Source of the DNA: Candidatus Thorarchaeota archaeon
GTDB lineage: Archaea; Asgardarchaeota; Thorarchaeia; Thorarchaeales; Thorarchaeaceae
Reading direction: 5' to 3'
DNA: 5,277 nt
Assembly (NCBI GenBank): GCA_004524595.1
Contig: SDOA01000186.1
Span: 1-5,277 of the forward strand
Shown: one piece after another, positions 1-4,920 of the stretch
Position numbering within the stretch: the stretch's first letter is position 1
How the letters are laid out: every line of letters begins with the position of its first letter
Program-made: the position numbers and the translations under genes
The notes under the pieces: model-generated
Databases searched by the model: none
The model's input: the letters and a program-made list of their open reading frames with translations, nothing else
Told to the model about the DNA's origin: nothing

Positions 1-955
1 AGAAAACTATCTGCTGAGCATGAAAGATGAACATAGGAGATAGAATCAGATTCCATCCATCCTTGGGCTGCCAATAATCTGTACCATACACACCAATATA
101 CCCTTTCGTTGCATTTACCTCATTTGGCGCCAGAATTATAGTAACCTCATCATCCAGTGTATGGATTGTCACCTGTGACCCTGCTGTGGCATTAGCCATG
201 AAGAAACTCACAGCGTTCCATGATTCAATCTCTGTGTCATTTAGGCCAATTATAACATCACCAACAGAGAGAGCTTCTGCACCAGGACTATTCGGACTGA
301 GTTGATAGATGTATGCGCCACTAGGGGGATTGTAAGCTATTGATGCAATTGCACCAAAGTTGACTAGAATTGCCAAGAATATGAAGCTCCATGCAAGATT
401 AGCATACGATCCTGCAGCTAACAAACGCATTCGTGCCAGAGGCGAAGCTTTCTTCTCAAAGTCTTCTTCATCAGGCTCAACAAATGCTCCAAACAAAACG
501 AAGAAACCAAGAAGGCCAGAAGATTTGATTGTGATGTTGTCTCTTGATGATGCAAGTCCATGGGCGAATTCGTGGGTCAGAATTGCAACAGCCAACCCTA
601 CCAGTAGATACACAAGTGGGAGACCTGTGATTGTGATTCCAGGAATGATTGGGACAACTCCACCTGCCGCTGTGGGTTGAACAAAGAACTTGATGAGATT
701 CTCACCAAACATCCAAAATGCAAAAATCATTCCACCAAAACCTACAACGACACCAATATTGAAGAAGATGACAGGTAGTTTTTTCCCCATTCTTGTAAGA
801 AAAGCATTAAGTCGCTCAGTCCTCCACATGAAGAAAAGCGGAGTTCCTGCTTCGATGCCTCTCGCCTGTAATTTTTCAACTCCAATATATTGCGCAATGA
901 AATAAACTACAAGCCAAAATATACCGATGATGGCGAGTATGGTCAACGCGTCCAT
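1..955 (-). CDS. Site-2-type membrane metalloprotease (peptidase M50 family) with PDZ domain, C-terminus cut by window edge
   Basis: An open frame of 318 codons starts at ATG 955-953 and runs off the left edge without a stop. Two in-frame TAA codons lie one codon upstream of the ATG, so no longer start is possible. Residues 3-26, about 62-84 and about 110-132 are hydrophobic helices. The third ends in HEFAH (H128, E129, H132), the zinc-binding HExxH motif of intramembrane site-2 proteases. The acidic GAFVEPDEEDFEKKA stretch (156-170) and the GxxxN motif (G182, N186) opening the next helix are typical of archaeal M50 members. Residues about 212-280 look like a PDZ domain (SPGAEALSVGDVI). The family cleaves substrate proteins inside the membrane, often to release regulators; the substrate here is unknown. 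The downstream metal-ligand Asp motif of the family would lie outside the window, so catalytic completeness cannot be checked. It is divergent from rps6e. Confidence 0.93.
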   Translation of the reverse strand, partial: MDALTILAIIGIFWLVVYFIAQYIGVEKLQARGIEAGTPLFFMWRTERLNAFLTRMGKKLPVIFFNIGVVVGFGGMIFAFWMFGENLIKFFVQPTAAGGVVPIIPGITITGLPLVYLLVGLAVAILTHEFAHGLASSRDNITIKSSGLLGFFVLFGAFVEPDEEDFEKKASPLARMRLLAAGSYANLAWSFIFLAILVNFGAIASIAYNPPSGAYIYQLSPNSPGAEALSVGDVIIGLNDTEIESWNAVSFFMANATAGSQVTIHTLDDEVTIILAPNEVNATKGYIGVYGTDYWQPKDGWNLILSPMFIFHAQQIVF

Positions 956-1144
956 GAATTATTACATCCCTAAGAGAGGTATGAGAGCAGATTTTGTGCA
1001 AGTTATAATGATTCCGCACCGGGTATTTTTTCGTGTGATTGAAAGAACATCGACCAACCGCAATCCTCATAAAGTGACTCCTTTAGCGTTCGTTTGTGTG
1101 TCCATTATGGCACATATTACAGATCCAGGTAGGCGAATATATAG
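956..1144. other. Divergent intergenic region between protease gene and rps6e
   Basis: This 189-bp region separates two genes transcribed away from each other, so it must hold both promoters. For the minus strand the best TATA-like site is at 1003-1008. For rps6e the candidates are CATAAAG around 1068-1074 and CATTATGG at 1103-1110; neither is convincing. The AATATATA at 1136-1143 is too close to the rps6e start to be its TATA box. Open frames crossing this region on both strands overlap the protease start or rps6e, have no protein-like composition, and are not called as genes. Confidence 0.6.
1003..1008 (-). promoter_or_regulatory. Possible TATA box for the site-2 protease gene
   Basis: An AT-rich TTATAA sits about 48 nt upstream of the protease ATG (955). 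That placement would put transcription start roughly 20-25 nt before the coding region. It is a short, palindromic match in a divergent intergenic region, so this is only a candidate. Confidence 0.3.
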
Positions 1145-1528
1145 TTGCCATTCAAACTTGTCATATCAGACCCTGAAACTGGAAAAGCCATCCAGTACGA
1201 ATTAGATGATGCCAGAACCAATGCATTAGTTGGCAAAAAGGTTGGAGATATTGTGGAAGGTGATATCTTGGGTCTACCAGGGTATAAATTAAAAATAACT
1301 GGTGGCAGTGACACAGCCGGATTTCCAATTCGTCCCGATGTCCATGGCAGTGGTAAGAAACGTGTTTTAATCCATGGCCCACCCGGATTTCAATCAGACA
1401 GACAAGGAATGGCCAAACGAAAGACAGTCCGCGGCAGAGAGTTGAGCGGAGACATCTCACAGGTTAACATGCGTGTTGAAGCGAAAGGCAGTACTCCTCT
1501 TGAGGAGCTTGTCATTAAAGCCGTATAA
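1145..1528 (+). CDS. rps6e: Small ribosomal subunit protein S6e
   Basis: This 127-residue protein matches archaeal S6e in length and motifs. The N-terminus FKLVISDPETGK (3-14) is characteristic. The central GFPIRPDVHGSGKKRVLI segment (59-76) and the GMAKRKTVRG stretch (88-97) match the family core. S6e is an RNA-binding protein of the 30S subunit; archaeal forms lack the long phosphorylated tail of eukaryotic S6. The start is TTG at 1145, forced by an in-frame TAG directly upstream (1142-1144) and by the family's conserved N-terminus. A weak purine-rich stretch (AGGTAGG, 1127-1133) precedes it. The stop TAA overlaps an ATG (1528) that begins a 38-codon frame leading to aif2g. Confidence 0.95.
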   Translation: MPFKLVISDPETGKAIQYELDDARTNALVGKKVGDIVEGDILGLPGYKLKITGGSDTAGFPIRPDVHGSGKKRVLIHGPPGFQSDRQGMAKRKTVRGRELSGDISQVNMRVEAKGSTPLEELVIKAV

Positions 1529-1644
1529 TGGATAATTACAATTCAGCAAATGGTACCATTAGTGTAAACCATATACTTCATATGTGCATCAGGAAACGTG
1601 AGAATAAGCTCAAACAAGTCACATTTGGAAGTGAAGCTAGGTGA
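1528..1644 (+). CDS. Possible 38-residue small protein bridging rps6e and aif2g (unproven)
   Basis: An ATG overlaps the rps6e stop codon as TAATG, and the frame stays open for 38 codons. Its TGA overlaps the aif2g GTG start as GTGA. It therefore fills the 112-nt gap exactly, with coupling-type junctions at both ends. The product begins MDNYNSANGT and turns basic (CIRKRENKLK) in the second half. I recognise no family, domain or membrane segment. No good Shine-Dalgarno is placed for its ATG; the nearest GAGGAG is about 20 nt away, so translation would have to rely on coupling to rps6e. An open frame of this length in such a gap can easily arise by chance. The alternative is that this is simply the aif2g leader, with a possible TATA-like CATATACTT at 1570-1578. 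Confidence 0.3.
   Translation: MDNYNSANGTISVNHILHMCIRKRENKLKQVTFGSEAR
1627..1634 (+). promoter_or_regulatory. Ribosome binding site of aif2g, deciding a GTG start
   Basis: GGAAGTGA closely resembles the archaeal Shine-Dalgarno GGAGGTGA and ends 6 nt before the GTG at 1641. Together with the in-frame TAG at 1638-1640 it fixes the start codon. Confidence 0.7.
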
Positions 1645-2888
1645 CCAGGAAAGACAAATACGAAGGACAGTCCGAAATTAGCATTGGTACACTAGGTCAC
1701 GTTGACCATGGAAAGACTACACTAGTTTCCTACCTCACTGGTGAATGGACTGATAGACATTCTGATGAGATAAGAAGAGGTATCTCAATTCGCTTAGGGT
1801 ACGCAGCAACTGTGCTCATGAGGTGTAAGAGCTGTCCAGAACCCGATGCATACACTACACAACATCTAGCAAAAGAGGGTAAATGCAAAAATTGTGGCGG
1901 TGAGCTCGAAGTCCTTCGTGAGATATCCTTTGTTGATAGTCCAGGGCACGAGTCATTAATGGCAACCTGCCTAAGTGGAGCTAGTCTAATGGATGGTGCC
2001 ATCCTCGTAATTTCTGCAAATGAACCATGTCCAATGCCTCAAACTTCTGAACATTTACATGCTCTTGAAATCGTTGGTGTAAGTAGGATCATCATTATTC
2101 AAAATAAAATCGAGCTAGTCAGTAAAGAAGCCGCAAAAAAGCATTACAAACAGATTCTTGATTTTGTTAAAGGAACAATAGCAGAAGGGTCTCCAATCAT
2201 ACCTGTATCTGCTGTATTTGGTGCTAATATCGATCTCCTAATCAAGACTATTGAAGAAGTGATTCCTACTCCTAATCGTGATGATGAAGCCCCACCAAAA
2301 ATGTTTGTTGCACGTTCATTTGACATCAATCGACCGGGTACACCTCCAGACAAAATCGCAGGGGGGGTAATAGGTGGCTCGATTGTTCAGGGAAAACTCA
2401 AGATTGGTGATGAGATAGAGATAGCACCAGGGTCAAAAACCGATAAAGGATTCAGACCAATAAGGGCAAAGGTAGCCAGCCTTCTCTCTGGAAGTGGAAA
2501 TAATTTGCAGGAAGCTTATCCTGGTGGACTTATTGGTGTAGGCACTGGATTGGACCCTGCTTCAACACGAGCTGACCGCCTTTTGGGGAATGTCGTTGGG
2601 AAAGTTGGTAAAATGCCAAAAACCTATGAAAAATTAATGATTAAACCCGAACTTATGAAAAGAGTTGTAGGTATGGAGAGCAAGAAAGAGGTAGAGAATC
2701 TAAAACTTAACGAGCCGATGATGATTGTAGTTGGAACTGCTCCTACTGTGGGAGTGATAACCAGATTGCATGGAGATGAGATCGAACTCACGTTAAAACG
2801 TCCAATAGTGGCTGAGAATGGACAACGAATAGCTATTGGGCGCAGAGTTGAGAATAAATGGCGACTCATCGGATATGCTGAGGTCTAA
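1641..2888 (+). CDS. aif2g: Translation initiation factor aIF2 subunit gamma (GTPase)
   Basis: This 415-residue protein is the GTP-binding core of archaeal initiation factor 2. It carries methionyl initiator tRNA to the small ribosomal subunit together with the alpha and beta subunits. The G domain shows G1 at 19-27 (GHVDHGKTT), switch I with RRGISIRLGYA (45-55), G3 DSPGHE (99-104), G4 NKIE (155-158) and a G5-like SAVFGAN (about 194-200). A zinc knuckle inserted in the G domain has C62/C65 and C82/C85, diagnostic of aIF2/eIF2 gamma rather than EF-Tu. The beta-barrel domains follow, with the family-typical SFDINRPGT, GGVIGGSIVQG and AYPGGLIGVGT segments. The C-terminus ends WRLIGYAEV, so it is full length. 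The start is GTG, with TAG directly upstream and a good Shine-Dalgarno. NKIE instead of NKxD also occurs in other archaeal aIF2 gamma proteins. Confidence 0.98.
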   Translation: MTRKDKYEGQSEISIGTLGHVDHGKTTLVSYLTGEWTDRHSDEIRRGISIRLGYAATVLMRCKSCPEPDAYTTQHLAKEGKCKNCGGELEVLREISFVDSPGHESLMATCLSGASLMDGAILVISANEPCPMPQTSEHLHALEIVGVSRIIIIQNKIELVSKEAAKKHYKQILDFVKGTIAEGSPIIPVSAVFGANIDLLIKTIEEVIPTPNRDDEAPPKMFVARSFDINRPGTPPDKIAGGVIGGSIVQGKLKIGDEIEIAPGSKTDKGFRPIRAKVASLLSGSGNNLQEAYPGGLIGVGTGLDPASTRADRLLGNVVGKVGKMPKTYEKLMIKPELMKRVVGMESKKEVENLKLNEPMMIVVGTAPTVGVITRLHGDEIELTLKRPIVAENGQRIAIGRRVENKWRLIGYAEV

Positions 2889-2909
2889 GGAATTGACCAA
2901 ACAATCTTC

Positions 2910-3326
2910 ATGGTGTTGATGGTGCCACAAATTGTAATTCTTGATACGAATATATTGACAGTCCCTGCTCAATTTGGTATCGATATCTTTGAAGAAACGG
3001 AGAGGGAGTTAGAAACCAACATTGATTTTGTAATTCTTGAATCAGTTATGAGAGAACTTGAGAGAAAATTCAAGAATTCTTCACCTGCAGAGAAACAGAA
3101 ATTCAGGATTGCACTAGACCTTACAAACAGATGCAGGATAGAAAAAAAAATGGATTCGAACAATAAATCTTCAGTTGATGAACAAATTCTTGAATTTGCA
3201 AAATTATCACATGGTGTAATAGCAACAAATGACAAGAAACTCATTGAACAGGCAGTATCACAGGGATTGCCCGTCCTGTTTCTTCGCGGAAAGAAACGCC
3301 TTCAATTAAGAGGTATCATCAATTGA
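2910..3326 (+). CDS. PIN-domain putative ribonuclease, Fcf1/VapC-like, of the aif2g-rpoE1 cluster
   Basis: This 138-residue protein is a single PIN domain. The acidic metal-binding residues are visible: D12 in VILDTN, E49 in VMRELE, D90 in SVDEQI and D108 in ATNDKKL. PIN domains are usually magnesium- or manganese-dependent RNases. The layout resembles the archaeal COG1412 (Fcf1-like) group, which commonly sits between aif2g and rpoE1; in eukaryotes Fcf1 acts in 18S rRNA maturation. No antitoxin-like gene lies beside it, so a toxin role is unlikely and a ribosome- or RNA-processing role is inferred. It begins 21 nt after aif2g. The start is uncertain: ATG 2910, ATG 2919 and GTG 2922 are all in frame, and none has a clear Shine-Dalgarno. 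The shortest version, beginning PQIVILDTN, fits the family best. Confidence 0.9.
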   Translation: MVLMVPQIVILDTNILTVPAQFGIDIFEETERELETNIDFVILESVMRELERKFKNSSPAEKQKFRIALDLTNRCRIEKKMDSNNKSSVDEQILEFAKLSHGVIATNDKKLIEQAVSQGLPVLFLRGKKRLQLRGIIN

Positions 3327-3363
3327 GACTATGACCATCATCTTCTTGCAGTAAGTTCAGACT

Positions 3364-3447
3364 ATGTCACAACGTTTTTATGGTTTCCAAAGCGATGCTG
3401 CCGCTGGCCAGCAGGTTCACACCCCAGAATATATCAACAAGGCATGA
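3364..3447 (+). CDS. Possible 27-codon upstream ORF in the rpoE1 leader (unproven)
   Basis: ATG 3364 opens a 27-codon frame ending at TGA 3445-3447. The encoded peptide begins MSQRFYGFQSDAAAG and ends HTPEYINKA. It is balanced in composition and looks protein-like, but I recognise no family. No Shine-Dalgarno precedes the ATG. The TGA falls within the loop of a perfect 9-bp hairpin (3424-3456) that lies just before the rpoE1 ribosome binding site. It could be a leader peptide, a chance frame or the remnant of a gene. If the TATA-like TTTTTATG at 3375-3382 is the rpoE1 promoter, this frame would not be in that transcript. Confidence 0.2.
   Translation: MSQRFYGFQSDAAAGQQVHTPEYINKA
3375..3382 (+). 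promoter_or_regulatory. Possible TATA box for rpoE1
   Basis: TTTTTATG lies about 110 nt upstream of the rpoE1 start, inside the 163-nt gap after the PIN gene. A transcript from it would start near 3405 and carry a leader of roughly 85 nt containing the 3424-3456 hairpin. The match is short, and read-through from the PIN gene is equally possible. Confidence 0.3.
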
Positions 3448-3456
3448 ATATTCTGG
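3424..3456 (+). promoter_or_regulatory. Perfect 9-bp inverted repeat (hairpin) in the rpoE1 leader
   Basis: CCAGAATAT (3424-3432) and ATATTCTGG (3448-3456) are exact reverse complements around a 15-nt loop. No U-run follows, so it is not an ordinary terminator. The right arm ends 20 nt before the GGAG that serves rpoE1. It could be an RNA leader element or a protein-binding DNA site. Function is inferred only from position. Confidence 0.4.
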
Positions 3457-3476
3457 AATACTATTATCTCAGGCTA

Positions 3477-3480
3477 GGAG
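3477..3480 (+). promoter_or_regulatory. Ribosome binding site of rpoE1, deciding a TTG start
   Basis: GGAG ends 9 nt before TTG 3490. The same 9-nt gap separates GGAG from the start in rpoE2 and in the minus-strand gene at 5178. An in-frame TAG at 3475-3477 rules out a longer protein. Confidence 0.7.
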
Positions 3481-3489
3481 TATCTTACA

Positions 3490-4074
3490 TTGTATAGTAT
3501 CGTTACAGTAAAGGACGTCGTGCGTATTCCGCCAAACCAGTTTGGTTCGCCGATTGAGGAAGCAGCGATGATCCACTTGAGAAAACAACATGAGAATGTG
3601 CTGGACCGTGACATTGGCCTGATGATTGCAGTCATTGATATCGACGATATTGGCCCAGGTCGTTTAATGCCTGGTGATGGTGCAACCTATCATGCAGTGA
3701 CCTATAAAGTATTAGTCTTCAAACCACTCCGAGGTGAACTTGTAGAGGGAAATGTCGTAGAACTGATGGACTTTGGCGCATTTATACGAATGGGACCATT
3801 AGATGGATTGTGTCATGTGAGCCAGATATGCGATGACTTCATCACTCAAGATTCAAAGGGAAGTTCACTCCTAGGCAAAGAAACTGGACGTACTCTTGCT
3901 GAAGGAGATATGGTTCGAGCCAGAGTCACATCTATTAGCTTCGAATCAGGTAACAAATCAGGAAAACTCGGACTTACTATGCGACAACCATTCCTTGGTA
4001 AGATTGGACCTGATAACTCTTGGATTGAAGATGATGTAAAAGCCGCACGTGGTGAATCAAAGAAGAAAAAATAG
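3490..4074 (+). CDS. rpoE1: DNA-directed RNA polymerase subunit E' (Rpo7/RpoE1, Rpb7 homologue)
   Basis: This 194-residue protein is a full-length Rpo7. With Rpo4 it forms the stalk of archaeal RNA polymerase, which assists open-complex formation and binds the emerging RNA. The N-terminal tip domain (about 1-80) shows VKDVVRIPPNQFG (7-19), DIGLMIAVIDI (41-51) and PGDGATYHAVTYKVLVFKP (61-79). A C-terminal S1/OB domain (about 82-165) shows EGNVVELMDFGAFIRMGPLDG (86-106) and HVSQICDDF (109-117), then GLTMRQPFLGK (161-171). A lysine-rich tail ends the protein, as is common in archaea. The start is TTG 3490, supported by GGAG 9 nt upstream and by the family N-terminus (MYxxVxVxDVVRIPP). Its TAG stop is followed at once, and in the same frame, by the rpoE2 reading frame. 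Confidence 0.97.
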   Translation: MYSIVTVKDVVRIPPNQFGSPIEEAAMIHLRKQHENVLDRDIGLMIAVIDIDDIGPGRLMPGDGATYHAVTYKVLVFKPLRGELVEGNVVELMDFGAFIRMGPLDGLCHVSQICDDFITQDSKGSSLLGKETGRTLAEGDMVRARVTSISFESGNKSGKLGLTMRQPFLGKIGPDNSWIEDDVKAARGESKKKK

Positions 4075-4076
4075 CT

Positions 4077-4085
4077 GGAGGAGAT
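4077..4085 (+). promoter_or_regulatory. Strong Shine-Dalgarno of rpoE2 pointing to a GTA initiator
   Basis: GGAGGAGAT differs by one base from the archaeal consensus GGAGGTGAT. Its GGAG core ends 9 nt before GTA 4090, the same distance as in rpoE1 (TTG 3490) and the minus-strand gene (ATG 5178). The in-frame ATT at 4084 overlaps the site and is therefore a poor initiator. Confidence 0.7.
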
Positions 4086-4089
4086 TACA

Positions 4090-4302
4090 GTAGCAAAATT
4101 AAAGGCTTGTAGAGCTTGTCATTATCTCACCAGTGAGAGTATGTGTCCAAACTGTAAGAGTACTAATCTCTCTACTTCGTATACAGGCATCGTAGTTATT
4201 CTTCCAGGAAAGACTGCTCCTGAAGATCCTAGAAAAAGCTCGTACATTGCCTCAAGACTCAATATTGATAAACCAGGTAAATATGCGCTAAAAGTACGTT
4301 AA
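4090..4302 (+). CDS. spt4: RNA polymerase subunit E'' / Spt4-type elongation factor (RpoE2), non-canonical start
   Basis: The frame from GTA 4090 to TAA 4300-4302 encodes 70 residues. It has the zinc ribbon C7/C10 (ACRACH) and C19/C22 (MCPNC), then the GIVVILP strand and the C-terminal KPGKYALKVR that is typical of archaeal Spt4. Spt4 binds the NGN domain of Spt5 and helps keep RNA polymerase processive. It lies directly behind rpoE1, as in most archaea. There is no ATG, GTG or TTG before ATG 4138, which would delete the first CxxC. The conserved N-terminus (AKLKACRACH) and the Shine-Dalgarno spacing both place initiation at GTA. Alternatives are an ATT start at 4084, a CTG start at 4075, read-through of the rpoE1 TAG, or a GTG-to-GTA error in the sequence. 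Family identity is firm; the start codon is not. Confidence 0.9.
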   Translation, partial: VAKLKACRACHYLTSESMCPNCKSTNLSTSYTGIVVILPGKTAPEDPRKSSYIASRLNIDKPGKYALKVR

Positions 4303-4403
4303 TGGGATTGTACATGAGTCACTTGTGAAAACTTTATTAGTCAACCAAAAGTCGGAAGCCTGACCCACAACTGTTGGGGCCTGATTCTCAGTATGTGATG
4401 ACC
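4303..4403 (+). promoter_or_regulatory. Spacer before rps24e with a candidate promoter
   Basis: This 101-nt gap holds an archaeal-looking box, ACTTTATTAG (4331-4340), preceded by a purine-rich GTGAAAA. Transcription from it would begin near 4360, leaving a leader of about 45 nt. A near-palindrome, CCACAAC-T-GTTGGGG (4365-4379, one mismatch), would then sit just after the start point. No ORF of note is present. In many archaea a DUF359 dephospho-CoA kinase gene occupies this position. Confidence 0.4.
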
Positions 4404-4706
4404 ATGAAAATTGAGATTCTTAGCGAAAAAGAAAACAAACCTCTTGCCAGAAAGGAGATCACCTTCAGAGTTGACCATGCTGGCACAAAGACTCCAAGTC
4501 GAATCGATATTCGTGACAAGATTGTTGCGCAATTCGATGCAGACTCTTCAGCAGTTGTCATTAGAGCTCTAGACACAAAATTTGGGATTGGTCACACAGA
4601 GGGTTCAGCATGTATTTATTCAAGTCCAGAACAGATGAAACTCATAGAACTTGCTCACATTGTCAAGAGAAATGAGCCCAAAAAGAAGAAGGAGAGCGAA
4701 GAATAA
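4404..4706 (+). CDS. rps24e: Small ribosomal subunit protein S24e
   Basis: With ATG 4404 the product is 100 residues, the normal size for archaeal S24e. It shows [21 protein letters not shown] (1-21), then the core [12 protein letters not shown] (33-44), the segment [19 protein letters not shown] (51-69) and a charged lysine/glutamate tail. It is a structural protein of the 30S subunit. In-frame starts at 4374 (TTG), 4395 (GTG) and 4398 (ATG) would add residues not seen in the family. ATG 4404 has GTGAT (4395-4399) 4 nt upstream, the spacing used by other genes here, so I prefer it; ATG 4398 is the main alternative. Its TAA overlaps the rps27ae ATG as TAATG, indicating translational coupling. 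Confidence 0.95.
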   Translation: MKIEILSEKENKPLARKEITFRVDHAGTKTPSRIDIRDKIVAQFDADSSAVVIRALDTKFGIGHTEGSACIYSSPEQMKLIELAHIVKRNEPKKKKESEE

Positions 4707-4870
4707 TGGCAAAGGCACATTCTAATTACAAAGTTGACAAGTCTGGTAAGGTCACACCTGCAAAGAAATCATGTCCTAGGTGTGAGAAAGGAACCTTCAT
4801 GGCGGAACACTTTGATCGCTTTGCTTGTGGTCGATGCGGCTACACTGAGTTCAAACGCAAAGACAAGTAG
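4706..4870 (+). CDS. rps27ae: Small ribosomal subunit protein S27Ae (zinc ribbon)
   Basis: This 54-residue protein has the C4 zinc ribbon of S27Ae: C23/C26 in KSCPRCEKG and C41/C44 in [11 protein letters not shown]. The flanking [11 protein letters not shown] (32-42) is a hallmark of the family. In eukaryotes the homologue is made as a ubiquitin fusion; here there is no ubiquitin-like part. It belongs to the 30S subunit. The ATG overlaps the rps24e stop (TAATG), and GGAG at 4691-4694 lies 11 nt upstream. The rps24e-rps27ae pair is standard in archaea. It is the last gene of the cluster and is followed directly by a T-run. Confidence 0.96.
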   Translation: MAKAHSNYKVDKSGKVTPAKKSCPRCEKGTFMAEHFDRFACGRCGYTEFKRKDK

Positions 4871-4880
4871 TCTTTTTTTC
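4871..4880 (+). terminator. Poly-T transcription terminator after rps27ae
   Basis: Seven consecutive T residues (4873-4879) start two bases after the rps27ae stop codon. Archaeal RNA polymerase terminates at such T-runs without needing a hairpin. The position, at the end of the cluster and facing a convergent gene, supports the call. Confidence 0.65.
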
Positions 4881-4920
4881 TAACGACCAATACTGTACAT
4901 CTCGTTTCCAAGTTGATACT

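Noticed and set aside
360..905. Plus-strand open frames of 106 and 71 codons across the left part of the window
   Set aside because: They lie opposite the minus-strand site-2 protease, whose HEFAH and GxxxN motifs, helices and PDZ region are unmistakable. Their own composition is not protein-like.
876..1205. Overlapping open frames on both strands around the divergent intergenic region (876-1070 minus, 927-1205 plus)
   Set aside because: Each overlaps the start of a well-supported gene in the wrong frame or strand, has a His/Arg- or Met-rich chance composition, and has no ribosome binding site.
2103..2114. NKIE instead of NKxD as the G4 motif of aIF2 gamma, considered as a possible loss of GTP specificity
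   Set aside because: The same NKIE is found in other functional archaeal aIF2 gamma proteins, so it is a normal family variant.
2361..2367. Run of seven G residues in aif2g, considered as a possible frameshift or phase-variable tract
   Set aside because: The frame is intact through the run and encodes the conserved GGVIGGSIVQG segment.
3326..3366. Eight-base direct repeat AGACTATG at 3326-3333 and 3359-3366
   Set aside because: Too short and present only twice; consistent with chance in a short gap.
3384..3456. tRNA-like stretch with GCAGGTTCACACCCC resembling a T-arm
   Set aside because: The five bases on either side of the loop do not pair, the loop lacks the invariant A58, and no acceptor stem or anticodon arm can be drawn.
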